Positions 24,152 to 37,332 are shown, numbered from the stretch's first letter. The stretch: 64,000 bases of DNA from Ptychodera flava (GCF_041260155.1 NC_091932.1:30550338-30614337), one strand, 5' to 3'. Notes: generated by a model from the sequence alone, not told the origin. Translations and numbers: made by a program.

Positions 24152-26008
24152 TATGAGGAATCATCATTTTTTAGCAATACGATCACACAAAATATCATGG
24201 CGCGAAAATCTCGTTAAGATCGCAAATTGTAGTAGTCGGCTATTGTTTTACATAATTTGGGATGGCCAAAGGGCTAATTTAAATAAAACCTTACACCACG
24301 CACCAACAGACCATCGATTATCATTTTACAATAGTGCCATTTACATTGCCCAAATTCACTTTTCGGAATTGGTTGGATGGTATGTCATCCCGAGATTTTG
24401 GACTGTTTTTGAAAAGCCACAGAGTAACTTTTGGGCACATGAAAATCTCTCTGTCATCGTGGCTTGAACACTTTGAAAGTGTGAAGCTCCTAATCTTCAG
24501 TCAGGTACGATCCTTGCCGCGCATGCGTTGCTGTAATGTGTTTTCTTGCCTTCGGTCGAGGGCATTGTCCAATGCTGTGTTAATCGATTATTGGCGGGCA
24601 TTCAGTCAATCCAAAATGCATTTTTATATATAGCCATGGTAATTTTTCCATGAATCGTTTTCGCGAGTTTCAGAAATCATTGCTGAAAGCAATATGAAAA
24701 GTGGTTAATTCCCATAAAAGCTGGCAAGGAACTTCGGGTGTCTCATAATTAGCAGGTAGCGGGCGCTCTAACGACGAATGGCTGACTTTTTCATCATATT
24801 GAGTATAGTGCCGAATTTCCAAATTTTGCTAAAATTTCTTGCAGTATCCCAAACATTTGATCATTTTTGAGAACGTGCAATCGAACAAGAAGCATGGACC
24901 TTTCCGATGCATAGGTAATGAGGCTGGGATGTGACTCGGCTATTGTTCACAAAATCAAAAAAGATCGAAGACAGATATGGTTACATTATATGACACTGAC
25001 GTAACGACCATTTACAAAACGTCAAAAATAACGGTTATAAACCAAACTTTGAAAAAACAGTGAGAAGTTTTTCTTCAAAACTAATTTTCATTTGTGATAA
25101 TTAATTCTTCTTATAAACAGCTCAAAGATGTTGATCACGGAAAACTATTGCCTTAGTGTCTCTTGGAGATTACCGGAAATGAAATCCATAATCATTTCGT
25201 TAGTCGACAGTTAGCAGAAGGAAAATGATGAAGTGGTCGCCATGGAGACGCAGCAGCACTACTCACGCGTTGCTTTCAGCTGTCCATCCTTAAACAAAGA
25301 CGCGACATTCATTTCTCCTCTCGACTTTTGATGCAACTGAAATCACCTAGATAGTCAGTTCTCGCGAGATCCAACGTTGTTACAAATCGACAGCAATTTA
25401 CAGGACACAGGCAGGTAAACACCGCCCTCTAGGAAGATGTGCGTTACAACTCCGGTGTGAGAGGAAGGCAGCCAACTGACACCGTAGGTGCCGTCGTCAT
25501 ATATCCAAGGAAAGTCTTGATTCCAAACAAATTTCGGAAACAATGGAAACTACAATTGATACTTCCGCATAACAGGTTCTGGACCTTCGGATATTCCAAC
25601 AAAGCTTGGCGAAGTCAAGATTTCGTGCTCAGACGAGAAAGTCAGTGCAAGTATCCATATTCCACCGTCATCGACAGCACCAGTGCTGTCGAATGAAAAT
25701 GGCGGCGCTGTCCCATTCATCTCTATAAAAAACCTGAAGACGTTTGATCATCGAAACTCGCCAATGTCATCAATCAGCTCCTTCGAGTAGCAGCTGCAAT
25801 TCGTCGATCAACACTATAGTGTGGCTGCATCCTCAACAATGAAACTGAAGAAATAAAAGGCTTCTCCACCTCCGATATTATTACTTTTTTTGTCGTTTCC
25901 GGTTGATCCACGAGTAGTTCAGTAATTATTCAACAAGTATTATGCACAAAAAAATAAAGGAAAACCAGTAGCAGGAATGAAACACGAAATATCCGCGCAT
26001 GCGCACTC

Positions 26009-28268
26009 TCATCCCTTGCATAATAGTCGTTTATACGTCTGTGAATTGATAAATCTGGGGTATGAGTCCCTGTGCATTAGGATATAAATCTGTTGTTGTG
26101 CATCGTCAAATGTGTGTGGCGTTGGGTCCACCATATTCCTGTTTATAACCTCACGCACCCGGGAATCCAGACTCACCTGCAGAGAAAGATGAAAAAACGC
26201 TGTCAAATTCTGAGAAATACGAAAAACAAACAATGATAAAACGGAATATGCTTAAACTAAAATGGCCCTGAATAAACTGAAATTTGACATAAAATCAGTG
26301 CCCCTTGGCCTATTATATCTACACCAGGGCATGTCTTGCGGATTTATCCCCGTCTGTCGTTACCCAGCCATCTCCAAATACCTGCGTTTCTCTCTTACCT
26401 CTTTCGGAGAAAGTATTGAGATGTAATCTTCGTATATAAGTCGAGATTTCTCTTCGACGGTCTCTTGATCAGTATACTGCCTGAGATCTTCACAGGCAAT
26501 CCAAAATAACAGGTTTTCTTCACTATATTCCAATTTTAAGAAATCCCTAAAAGTATCCCGTCCATCTGAGAAATTAAACCATAAAAATCAGTATAAGATG
26601 AAAAGGTCAAACAGAGAAATATATCGAAAATAGAACGTCTTTCATCGACCGTTCAAGATCTGTTGAATATTGTTCGCACAGCGCCCCCAGTCAATTTTGC
26701 CTCGGTTTCGGAGCGTGACGTTGAGGGCCGTGCGCACTTTTTCAGAGTCGATGACCCTGCCTTGTGTTGAATGGGCGATAAAAAGTACCAGTAATGCCGA
26801 GCTTGAATGCTCTAGAACTAATCAGCGGAGGAAGCTACATTATTGTGATGGAGTGGTGAATATTAGGAAGGGTCCAATCATGAATATGAAGGCTGAACGC
26901 TGGAGTTAGCTCAGATATTCTAGTTTTGCCCAAATCTGAAGATTATCAATTTCCTGGTTGAATAAAATAAACGAAGTGTTACACTCCATCGCTGAAAATT
27001 AGCATCGAATCAGAAAAAAACACAAATAAATAAAAGTTAAAAAAATATATATATATAAATTGACAAATATTAAAAATTGAGGAACAATATGACACAGACT
27101 CCCTGAACGGTTATTACTTAGAACACATAATGAGCTTTTCTTTACTTACACGGACTTTTCATTAATTTATCAAAAGACTCCGCCCAGGACTTGATTTCTT
27201 CTATAGAGGGCCTGTGAACGAAACCAGAAAAGCCAAGTGAGTGAAACAGGGTCAGAATAGATACAATGAGTATTAGTCTGGCATGTCTCATCCTGGATAC
27301 GCATAGTACACTGTACAGTTTTGCGATTGAAAAGATGAAATTTACACGTTTTTGTGAATACGACTTATTGCGGGAAATGTCCACAGCTGTGTCTTTTGGT
27401 TATCAAAATATTGTCATTACTACGGAGCGATATAAAAACAAACAAATGACCCAAAAATAATTCCCAAAAAGAAATTTATTTGATCTTACTGAGTTCGAAT
27501 AAAATTGGAAAAAAGGGTTCTCAACAAGGGTTCTGAGCACCCCCCCCCCACAAAGAAAAACAACAAAACAAAACAAATGAACACAAAAACCCGCTGGAGG
27601 AAAAAATGATAGTTAAAGCCTTCTGAATAAGATCTGATACCGATAGCTTCTCAATATTTCAACGAGAGGTCGAGGGCCGATTTGAGACTGCATAACAAAC
27701 TAACATTCTCAAACAATCTCAGTTGCGACATTCCCTTTAGTGGCTAGGCGCCATGAACGACATGAAAGCTATACGGTCTGAACTTACTTCTCCGTATCTT
27801 TACCGAGAAGTTCCAGCTTCGTATCGCCTTTCTGTTTTTCATTCTCGTTGGGCCGGTCGCGAACCGCCAGACTGCAAGAGAAAGCAAAAACTGGCATGTC
27901 AAGCAAGGTAACGAATGCCATGGCACCACAGGATGAACGCTGTGAACCCCTGCACTGGGCAAAGCCGATGATGATCATGCGAAGTGCGACAATGATCGGT
28001 GCTAAATGACTTATTGAAATACACACCTGCCGTATGAATGAGTGAATGTATGGATGAATGGGTGAATGAATAATTAGAAAAAATGTTTAATATGCATGTT
28101 GGATGTTATGTTAAGTCTGAGTATATGTACAATGTATATGTAACAATTGCTCAATATATTTTTGTGATATACATATAGATGTGTATATACATGTACATAT
28201 ATACATTATGTTATATATTCAAATTATATATGTATATAAATTGGATATAAATAATATGTATATTAATT

Positions 28269-28366
<98 letters not shown>

Positions 28367-31301
28367 ATATATACACACACACATTTGCGGTTCAGGGCGA
28401 TTAGCTGTACCTTTTATGGAAGATGTCATGAACTAGCCATTTGCCGAGTATCAACCTTTAAAATACACCGAGGCTGTGTGGGTGACATTCTTCAACGAAC
28501 GTGATTTAAGCTCACCCTCTAGGCGATCACAATGTCCCGATTTCGAATCTTATTTCACTAAATGGGCAGGCGTACTAGCTGAAGGCAGTAAAATCCAGAG
28601 AGATGGCGCGTGCTGGTAAATACTCAGCTAACGGATTAATTCCATATACGTTTTATTCTGATATAAGCACAACCCGTGTGAGTGAAGCTATTCCATGTCC
28701 TCGGCTAATCTCATTCCCAGCTCATTTGGCTAAATATATGCACTTCTCGACTTTCACGGTGACTGTTCTTGAAGACATGCCAGGTCAAGGTCACTATTTG
28801 AATATGAAGGACGCTTGTTCATCCGGGTATCCTGGAGTTATTATTAATGTATGCGGGCGCTGCAAAACGTACCTCTATGACATTTATTAACATTGTACCT
28901 CATAGACTTTTCTGCGTACCTTGACCTTTTACTGTAGAAATAAAGCAGTAGTAATTATTAGAGGTAAAATTGACAGTCTTTTGGCTTCGGTAAATTAAAT
29001 TTTTGAGCGCGTATCTTGTTGGGTCGAATGTAGACATTGGAACATCGCGTGTTGCTGCAAGCTGTCCATGAATTGCCGTAACCCAACTCCCTTCACCAAA
29101 CGGTGAAAAGACTACCGGTACCAAATGCACAGAATGACCTTGTCAACCTTCGGGCCCGCTCCGTTATACTGTAGAATTTGATCCATCTCACAAAAATAAT
29201 AATGTAATTATTGCGACTCTAAATACCATACGTAGCAAATTGTGTTGACTTGCCTTCCGTAAGTAGAGCGCACGTCGTGCTCTGAAAAAAAGTGTAAACT
29301 GTAGAGGCCCTTCGTATAATATGGCTTCATGACAAAATTATATATTTCCACGACATGAATAAAAATTGCCATTGTAGTAAAGTCAGGTACAATACTACTA
29401 CAAAATTGACTCAAAGTAAAAAACAACGACATCATCGTTGAACTCGGCTAATGGGCAAATAAGTTTTGCAAGTCAAAACCCCATGTTTTTGTCAGTGATG
29501 AGCGCGCTCGACCTCTTACTTTCAATTCTAGAATTCTAGGTCAAGGATATACTACTTACTGCCAAGCATATTATTTGATCAGAAGGCATTTTGGAATCCT
29601 GGGAATGCGACGATATCTCGAATTCAGCTAGCCAGCGAATAACCTCGAATTAACTTGTGATGGTTGTTAATCGCTCAAAAGGAATGTCCCTCGATAAGAT
29701 GGAAATTGACAAGGAGCAAACAACTTAACAGAAAAATCATCCTTAATTAGTTTCGGACGAAGCATTTCAATGTGATAATTTCTGGGATGAGATACGTTGA
29801 CAATATAAAACACTTTCACAGTCGCCTTTATTCAATGCACAGTCGTTTTCGGTTTTTGAATCAACCAATTAACGTCTCGGGACTGCTTAAGAGATACTGT
29901 AAATTAACATCAGCGAATATTCAAAAACCCGAAGCACAGTGGTTAGACAGCTGAAATTACTTCAAGTTAAGGTAAAATGCGCCTCGCGAAGAAATATTCA
30001 GACTCTCAAACGTTTTCAATTCTTTTCTGATCTACCACTTGTGGGGGCTCATTTTAAAGCCCTTGAATTAGGAAAACTTTTCACTGTCTTAGTTTTTCGA
30101 AAATCAACAATTGTATTTTCCCCATAGAGTTAACACAGGGATGGCAACCATTTTGAATTTCAAATAGCAGTAAATGTTAAGTAATTTGTTTCTCTGGTCC
30201 AGCACTTTGCACGGTGACCCCCGATTTTTATTCTTGGTTTGGTAAGAGGATTGTTGACGGTTTCGTTTAGGAAAGTTTGGGCAAAGTTTTAGTCTTTCAC
30301 TTCCGAGACGTGTACTACCTTAATAGTGTATATTCTGTTCGCAAAGGATCTACAAAGAACGGTCACATAGCCAGATTATTAAAATAAGTATGCGCCCCGG
30401 GCACAGATATTCGGACTCTCAAACTTAATAATTAGTCTGTTGGCCTATTACTTGTAGGAGCTCATTTTGAAGCTTATGGAGTAAAAAAAGTTAAGTTTGG
30501 GTGAAAATCAGGAATTTTATTTCCCCCATAGAGATAATATAGGGGTGGCGGCCATTTCGAATTTCAAAAATCGATGTGGGGGTAATCTGTTTCTTTAGTA
30601 CCAAATTTGCACGGTGACCGCTGAATTTTATTCTAATTTTGATAGAGAACGGTTGAAAGTTTGCTTAAAGGTAGTATGCGCCTCGAAAGTGAAAGACTTA
30701 AACTTTAGCTCAAACTTTCCTGAATGAAACTTTCACCCATTCTCTTACCAAGTCAGCAATAAAAGTCGGGGGGGGGGGGGGTGTCATCTTGCAAAGTTTG
30801 GAACTAGCAAAACAAATTACCCAACATTTTGCGATATTTGAAATTCAAAATGGCCGCCATTCCTTTTAACTCAATGGGGCAAAATTTACGAAAAATTAAG
30901 CCGATGAAAGTTTTTCTTTCTCCGAGAGCTTTAAAATGAGCACCCATAAGTGGTAGATTAGAAAAGAATTGTAGAAATTTCACAGTCCGACTATCTGTCT
31001 CCGAGGCGAGTTCTACCTTATGGAATGTTTGAGCAAAAGTTTAAGTTTTTCATTTTCGACGTGCAAACTAAATTATAAAGTCGAGTCCTGCATAAATACA
31101 AATGGAGGTGACAGATAAAATAATAGAATTTGATACTACTCACCAACTACAGCTACAACAACAGCACCAGCAGAAGCAACACGCTTTTGATTTGTTTTTA
31201 TCCGGTGCAGCCGGCGAAGGCGGCGGTGTATTCTGTGTCACGGCCCGGTCTTTCTTCATTTTTGAACCTGAGTTGCCTGGCACGTTCGACAGTGTGCTCA
31301 T
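26009..31301 (-). CDS. RGS17/19/20: RZ-subfamily regulator of G-protein signalling (RGS17/19/20-like), five coding exons
   Basis: Coding exons on the minus strand are 31301-31144, 27871-27788, 27211-27150, 26565-26399 and 26176-26009 (TGA 26011-26009). They total 639 bases, 212 aa, with phases that join cleanly. The protein begins [14 protein letters not shown], has a cysteine string [15 protein letters not shown] (about residues 39-53; palmitoylation and membrane targeting in this subfamily), then a full RGS domain from about 84 to 205. Diagnostic blocks are [31 protein letters not shown] with the G-alpha-contacting Asn119, [26 protein letters not shown] with Asn171, and [15 protein letters not shown] domains accelerate GTP hydrolysis by G-alpha subunits; RZ members act on Gi/Gz. 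Length matches the 210-aa vertebrate RGS17. The C terminus ends LLCKG soon after the domain, without the Ser/Glu-rich tail ending in SEA known from vertebrate RGS19. Its start could be internal to a longer isoform, because exon 31304-31144 continues in frame into an upstream acceptor. Confidence 0.93.
28271..28384 (+). repeat. (TA)n microsatellite ending in CA repeat
   Basis: About 90 bases of uninterrupted TA, then GTGTATATATACACACACAC. It lies in the RGS intron and produces artefactual IYIY ORFs. Confidence 0.95.
29967..30323 (+). mobile_element. MITE family 1, near full-length copy in RGS intron
   Basis: About 357 bp with ends TTAAGGTAAAATGCGCCTCG and CGTGTACTACCTTAA, imperfect inverted repeats. 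The interior contains CTACCACTTGTGGGGGCTC, TAGTTTTTCGAAAATC, AGAGTTAACACAGGGATGG and GCACGGTGACCCCCGATTT. It lies in the RGS intron between 27871 and 31144. Confidence 0.85.
30372..31080 (+). mobile_element. MITE family 1, copy split by an insertion (30372-30663 and 31024-31080)
   Basis: The left part carries the family interior (GATATTCGGACTCTCAAAC, TATTACTTGTAGGAGCTCA) and stops at GGTTGAAAGTTTGC. The missing end, GTTTGAGCAAAAGTTTAAG and CGACGTGCAAAC, resumes after 31024. The interrupting block is itself an inverted family-1 copy. Confidence 0.75.
30664..31022 (-). mobile_element. MITE family 1, inverted copy nested in another copy
   Basis: About 359 bp starting TTAAAGGTAGTATGCGCCTC and ending GAGGCGAGTTCTACCTTA, reverse orientation. 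It carries a G run at 30769-30781 and interior AATTCAAAATGGCCGCCAT. It sits inside the copy at 30372-31080. Confidence 0.85.
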
Positions 31302-32949
31302 TTGCTGTGGAGAATGACAGAGAAAAAAAGTAGAGTGAGATACTAAAAGGCAAATCAATGACTCCAGAAATGCCGACAGATCGAAATGCGAGCATGCTCA
31401 CCATTTCGAGCTTTCCATATGATACGGCACAACATTTTGTCTGACACAGACCCGTGCAAGACGACAGCCATAGGTAGAACTGTCTCGAAAAGCGTCCCAT
31501 GTTGCGATGCTGCCTGCTTTTTGAGCTCGATCCGCTCGCTTAGCTATTGAATATCGAATGAACTCGTCTCACGGAGACAACATCTTTCTCCATAAACAGT
31601 CCTAATTTATCGTGGAATTTCTCTTAGTGGGCGCTCAAGTGAAATCTGCACAACCGACTTCAAAGTGCGCAGGTGTCATGAACCTTGACCACGACATATC
31701 CGAACTACCGCCAGCAGCAATATGAAGCCTGATGATTATGGTCGAGATTGCAATGTTGACCCGGAAATGCCCGGGGCTGAATCGTTGCGAATTATGGATC
31801 TGAAGAGGGAGACACGCTAAAGTGAAACTACTGCAAAGTCCAGAACAGCTGTACAAACAGACAGTCAGTACTTCCCTCAATGATATTACACTGTCCTTTC
31901 TTCTGACACGGACTTTATACTACGGGTCTGTGGACATTTACTCTCATAGATTTTCAAGAATGATCGATCCTTTTCGAGATGATTTCTACGAAAGATCAAT
32001 CGTTACTTTTAAAGTATAAGCGACGGATATCGGGAAATCTCGGCGCGTGCGTCAAAGGAATTCGAAGTGCTGAGAATGATGGGAGTGGCGGCAATTTCCG
32101 AATACCGTCGCCTCCAAGCTTTAAAGCCTAGATATTTCGATCGCAACTTCAAAGTGACAGAAACGAGGACGCAAGACTTCCGGAATGAGGCTGTGACAAG
32201 ATCGGCGTCGCTACTTATTGGAAATCTTGTATACTGACTTTTTAGGCTGGCTGGCCTCGACTACAATCCAATAAAAGGGTTTAGGCTAAAACGTCGATCA
32301 CAGGCCTCCGGCTGAAGTCAGACTATCTCTCGCCTTCCGGCTATGCCGTCCGACTGGAAGAACTCGAACATGTTCGCACTTTTAAGTGGAACGACATTTA
32401 TTGATACTTTTACCTTCTCAGCGATCTCCTGAATATAAAACCTGAACATATATACCTGTCGATAATAAAACACTACTTAGTTTTTTTCCGTCTTATTCCA
32501 CAGAGATGAAACGAGAAATGCTTTTGTCCACAAAAAAAATTATCTATTCCTTATTCTACTGTCCATACACAAAGCAATATCTTCCATGCAACATGTTCCT
32601 ACTACTTCAATGACGTCCCTCTGTTCTGGCTTTTCGTGTACATAAATGCATATCACGGTGTCGCCGTCCATGAATCCAGTGCGCTAATGCCGCTGAGGAA
32701 ACTGACAATTGTCACCTTTTGAATCTGTCGGAGCAGACTAAATGGTCCCATATTTTTCAAGTTACTGATACAGAGGAAATCTACTAACATCCAAATTCCC
32801 AAGGCGAAAAAAGAGCCCCATGAGCTACACACTTTGTGGATTTTTTGGACGTCATAATACTTTACAAATTTCCTCTGAGATTCTCTGCAGAAAACGAAAT
32901 GACCTGTTCGCTGCACGATGTTGTGCAATCAAATTCATGCGTGATTAAC

Positions 32950-33125
32950 GGGACATGAGCTGTAACTTTATTTATGATTTTTTCCACTGTTTTTGTGTTA
33001 ACAACAGTTTCTTGTTCTACTCCCATGTTGAGATACACAGTATTCAGCTCGTCAACTCAGCCTGTACTTGTGTAAACTACATTGTTAATGTTAACGTGTG
33101 GATTCTGGTCCGGACTAGAATTCAA
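32950..33125 (+). repeat. Dispersed repeat family 5, copy
   Basis: Contains TATTCAGCTCGTCAACTCAG, TGTAAACTACATTGTTAATG and GATTCTGGTCCGGACTAGA, shared with 37145-37332 and, inverted, with 54988-55140. No clear terminal repeats. Confidence 0.6.
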
Positions 33126-34316
33126 ATGCACACAATAAGAATGCATTCTACATGCATAGACGATGTATTGGCAAGCTAAATAGTAGGTGTTCTAGCACGT
33201 TTTTGGACCTAAAACATGAATTGGCGATTGACCTGAATTTTGTTCGAATGTTGAGTGAATTTGGCTCGACTTGAAATTTCGGAGAGATATCCTGCTGTTG
33301 AAAAGCTTCTCAAACTTTAAAGCGTTTTGGCTTTTTACAATAATAACTCTTCAGGTGTTATTTTCTCTCATCTTTTAGGGCTGAACATACAGGTACATAA
33401 TGCATTTCGTCGTCTATTTCGCCACTGTTACAAAGAGAACATAAATTACGGGTGGCATTATTTTGGTAACGATATGATATAGGGAGCTTATGATTTCCAC
33501 AGCGAAATTACTAATTCTGTCAGTAGTGTTAAGCATACAAAGGTAGTTTTCAAAGATGCATATAGCGCATGAAATACATTGTTTGTAAACAAGAAAGTCG
33601 CACATGCGCAGTTCCCACGACCGCTTCACTTTGATCATGTCTCCAGTTGGCTGATGACAAAGATATCACAACTGTGACAAGCCGACCCTGAAAAAACCCG
33701 CTACAATAACAAGCGCTGCGGTATCTCCATGAACTGTTAAACCCATAATTTACAGAACTGTGCTGTCAAACGCGGCTTAATCTCGACGGGGAAAGTTTTT
33801 TATAAAAATAAAACAATGCACAGGAACAAACACACATTCAACGTTCATGAATTTAATCATCCGGTATAGTTTTGATGAACTTCGGTGTAAATATTTGATT
33901 TTACAGTTGTTTTGTTGAGCGGTGATGGCTATAGTCATAACGATAATAGTTGTCATGGTGATTTCCCTGCAGTCCTAGTGGAGTGTCTCAATGACTATGA
34001 GATTAGTATAATCAGTTTTAATAATGCCTTTTTCCCCACAAACAAAACTTTTGGCCTTCAAAGCACGATGATTATCAAGTTCTTCGGTCCGAGCTCCTCA
34101 TGTTGCCATGGTGAGGTGTTCATCCACCTTCGAGACACGCAGAGATAATGATACACGTGGCCTTGCAGGCTTCAGCTTACGAAACAAACAAACACGCCTA
34201 GCTTGGTTTTCACGTGACTATCTGTTGATACGACATGGTACACAATATGGTGGCCTGGTTTCTTCTCTAGCACAGTTCATAAGACTATGTTGGACATTCC
34301 GCCTTAAAATGCTATT

Positions 34317-34562
34317 TTACAGGGATACAGTCATCGGAACTGCGTTCAAAGGTCGTATAGGACCCATACGACCGATGTAAACACTGTATCCAAGGTACGA
34401 TGGCGATTGATGAAAGTTAAAACATGTTTGTCATAATCTATATCGTATCATTTAAATGCTGCAGCTATGATGATGAGGTGCAGCTAGATGTCGTGCACGA
34501 AATACATTGCTTGTAAATAAGAAACTCGCACAGGCGCATTCCGGCGACGGTTTCCCTTTAAG
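34317..34562 (+). mobile_element. Dispersed repeat family 3, copy 1 (about 246 bp)
   Basis: Left end CAGGGATACAGTCATCGGAA and right end TTCCGGCGACGGTTTCCCTT are imperfect inverted repeats. The interior has ATAGGACCCATACGACCG, AACACTGTATCCAAGGTACG and GAAATACATTGCTTGTAAA. The copies at 43164 and 60907 share these blocks; a partial copy of the right half is at about 33540-33645. Confidence 0.75.
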
Positions 34563-34680
34563 TAAATTTAGCGAACGTGAATGAAGACTCTTTGACTAAA
34601 TATTATATCAGTAGTTCCGTTCACGATCGAACGTACTGGAGTGGTAGCTTTGGTCGTCCCAAAATAATTCTCTCGTATTA

Positions 34681-34868
34681 AAGGTATAAAATCGCCTGCA
34701 ATCTAAATATGCCCATATATGGTCAAAGGGGCGTTCCTTGGTATTCAAAATGCTCATGTTAGGGCGCTGTTTTTTAAAAAGCGGCCATCCGATTAAAATC
34801 TGTGATTGGTTAGATTTTCTCTTTCCATGGTAACTGTAGCAAAACTGGAACAGGTGACAGCATACCTT
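34681..34868 (-). mobile_element. MITE family 2, copy 3 (188 bp, inverted)
   Basis: Reverse-complement copy of the elements at 22711 and 23971. It starts AAGGTATAAAATCGCCTG, ends CAGGTGACAGCATACCTT, and TA dinucleotides flank both ends. Confidence 0.85.
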
Positions 34869-35576
34869 TAAAACGAAGACTCTGTTCCTGCAAACGGCTT
34901 TGGTCCCCTCAAAGCAGCTAATATTCGTCAGTGAAAAAATGACATTGTGTTGAAATCATACGTAAACACACATCAAATGACGAGAATCTTTCACAGGTGT
35001 CAATGCGTCAGTACGGTTCTCGCCCTTGTAGACCCAACACAACGCAGAATGTGGTTGCAATACGTGACACTATGCCACACAATAATGATTCTACTGTCAT
35101 TGAAAAAAAAATATGCGTTTTGTTAAATTTCCTTTGTGGATACTGTGTTGCTGTTATGGTTGAGAAGGCCACTATATAATCAAGGCCGAAAATAATAACA
35201 TTTCGCAGGAAAAGAGATCTGATGTATGGAGAAATCCTTGCAACTCGCCGGTGAATCTTGATCATAAATGAGCACACGACGAGGCAATAACACTATGCGG
35301 CAGGAGGCTCCAGGGGCGAAGAGAAATTTTCTGAAGGTGATCGATCTTGGCTCATCTTTCGCTGATCAGTAATCACGATATCAGAGCTAAGCTTCCCCTC
35401 TCAGCCCACTTCAGTGGCGATACGGTACAAATTGCAAAAATCTGCCCTCTGTTAATTGTCAGCAAATAGTCAGTATAACTTGATGATCGTTTCGAAATAC
35501 TTGCAAAATGAAAAGTCGTTTAAAAATCCTGACGTCCTGTATATAAATTTTAACGTTATATTCAAGATCCATTTAG

Positions 35577-35926
35577 TTAAGATAGAATGCGAAATATAGC
35601 TAGTCGGACTCTCAATTTTTTAAAGTACTTTTCTAGTCTACCGTTTGTGGGATTTATTTTTTTAAAAGCTTTTAGAACAAGGAAACTTCATGATATTAGT
35701 ATTCGAAAATCAAACATTTTATTTTCTCAACAGAGTTAACACAAGCATTGCGGCCATTCTAAATTTTAAACATTAAATTTCGAGTAATTTGTTTCTTTAG
35801 TTCTAAACTTTGCAGGGCGACCCCTGATTTCTATTCTTGCCTTGGTAAAAGAATCCTTGAAAGTTTCATTAAGAAAAACTTGAGCAAAAGTTTACGTCTT
35901 TCAGTTCCGAGGCGCATACTACCTTA
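35577..35926 (+). mobile_element. MITE family 1, diverged copy
   Basis: Ends are TTAAGATAGAATGCG and CCGAGGCGCATACTACCTTAA. The interior keeps CTACCGTTTGTGGGATTTA, AGAGTTAACACAAGCATTG and TTGCAGGGCGACCCCTGATT. Confidence 0.8.
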
Positions 35927-36244
35927 AAGTTGTCAACTCGGTCTGTATGTCTGTTGTGTCCACCGTTAATCGTTGAAAACAGAATCTTGGTGGGGACTAG
36001 TTTGAATTTGCCTGTTCGAAAACATTTCATATTGTATACATTATGCGTCGTATTGGATAGTCTATCACAGGGAGAATGGCTAGTATGCATTTGAAGAAAC
36101 GATTTGTATATCTATTTCTGTGGTTCCTTATCTCAGATAATTCTCGAGGCAGTACTGGTCTGACCGTAGAGAGCGTCTTCCGTTCTTACAAACTATGAGG
36201 AGGAACGCGCTGAATGTACACGTTTTGAGGCATTTCCCGCCTGA

Positions 36245-36578
36245 AAGTTTTAAACCTTTTACTTAAACATTTCCCACGGGTAAACTTTAAACCATTCTCC
36301 TTCATAATCAAGAGTGAAAATCGAAAGGTCGCCGTGCAAAATTCGGGATTAGAGACACTAATTACGTATGCATAAAATTCACCGTTATTTCAAATTCAAA
36401 ATGGCCGCCATACTTTAACCATGGGGATAAGTAAACGTTAGATGTCCACAAAAACAAGGATATGAAAATCTCATTTTCTCCACACGGGTTCAAACCGAGT
36501 TGGGACAAGCTGCAGACCAGCAAGGCATTGAGAAAATTTGTGAGTTCGAATATCAATCCCGAGGCGAATACTAAATTT
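36245..36578 (-). mobile_element. MITE family 1, strongly diverged inverted copy
   Basis: Reverse-complement landmarks are recognisable: AATTCAAAATGGCCGCCAT, GCCGTGCAAAATTCGGGAT and a terminal CCCGAGGCGAATACTAAA. It underlies the 136-codon minus-strand ORF at 36362-36772, which is therefore not a gene. Confidence 0.6.
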
Positions 36579-37144
36579 TCAATGATGTGAAAGAAAATGA
36601 TCCGGACAAATGTTTGCGAAACAGACGTACACATATCATCTTTTTTACACAATGGTAAATTACATCCCTTTGATTGTATCACAATTGTCATACATGAGGA
36701 ACCAGGTGTCTCCAGGGCAGGTGGGGATCTCAGAGCTCTCGTGTAGCTGTCACTTTTAGTGTACTTTTCCATTGTTATGTTCTCTTCATAAGATTAACTT
36801 CTTGAATTTTGAATCTCACAGTCGCCGTCGGAATGCCGTCAACACAGCCTGTAACGTCCGATGTTATTGCTGGATACGATATTCTGGTCCGTTACTGCAT
36901 ATTGCGCACAGCACGCTGTGTTTGCAAGGCTCATATTTTATATTCCGACGATTTTTAAGGAGAAGCAGGAAAACTTACGTGATTTTTCGTACAAAAATAT
37001 TATAATACTATCAAACGTTAGTTGGAAGTCACAACTTAAAGTCGGCATGATCGCGATATCGTGAAAATACATGTACTTTGGTTGTTGCATGCTCTCCGCC
37101 ATGTTACAAACAGTATGTACCCTGATTGGCGATTACACATAATT

Positions 37145-37332
37145 AAAGGGCCAGTAATGCTAACTTTTGATAATTTTTTTTCACCATTTTTGTTTTCGAT
37201 GTCAACCATAATTCCTTGTGCTACTCTCCAAAGCATGCTGATATCCAACAGTGTTCAGCTTGTCAACTCAGCCCGTGCGAGTGAAAACTGCATTGCTATT
37301 GTTAAAAAATGAATTCTGGTCCGGACTGCAAC
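37145..37332 (+). repeat. Dispersed repeat family 5, copy
   Basis: Contains TTTTTTTTCACCATTTTTGT, TTCAGCTTGTCAACTCAGCC and AATTCTGGTCCGGACTGCA in the same order as the copy at 32950-33125. Confidence 0.6.

Larger units (their letters stand above)
19830..25990. other. Intergenic between gene B and the RGS gene
   Basis: Convergent 3' ends face each other here. Apart from two family-2 MITEs and the C2-like exon candidate, nothing coding was recognised. A YY1-like motif AAAATGGCGGCGC lies near 25693-25705 without an associated gene. Confidence 0.55.

Noticed and set aside
31102..31333. Plus-strand ORFs over 31102-31333 with Gln-rich sequence
   Set aside because: They are antisense to the RGS cysteine-string exon, whose splice sites and homology are convincing.
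32653..32928. 91-codon minus-strand ORF with a hydrophobic stretch
   Set aside because: Could mimic a membrane exon, but I found no homology and no consistent splice frame.
36362..36772. 136-codon minus-strand ORF
   Set aside because: Most of it lies over a diverged inverted family-1 MITE.
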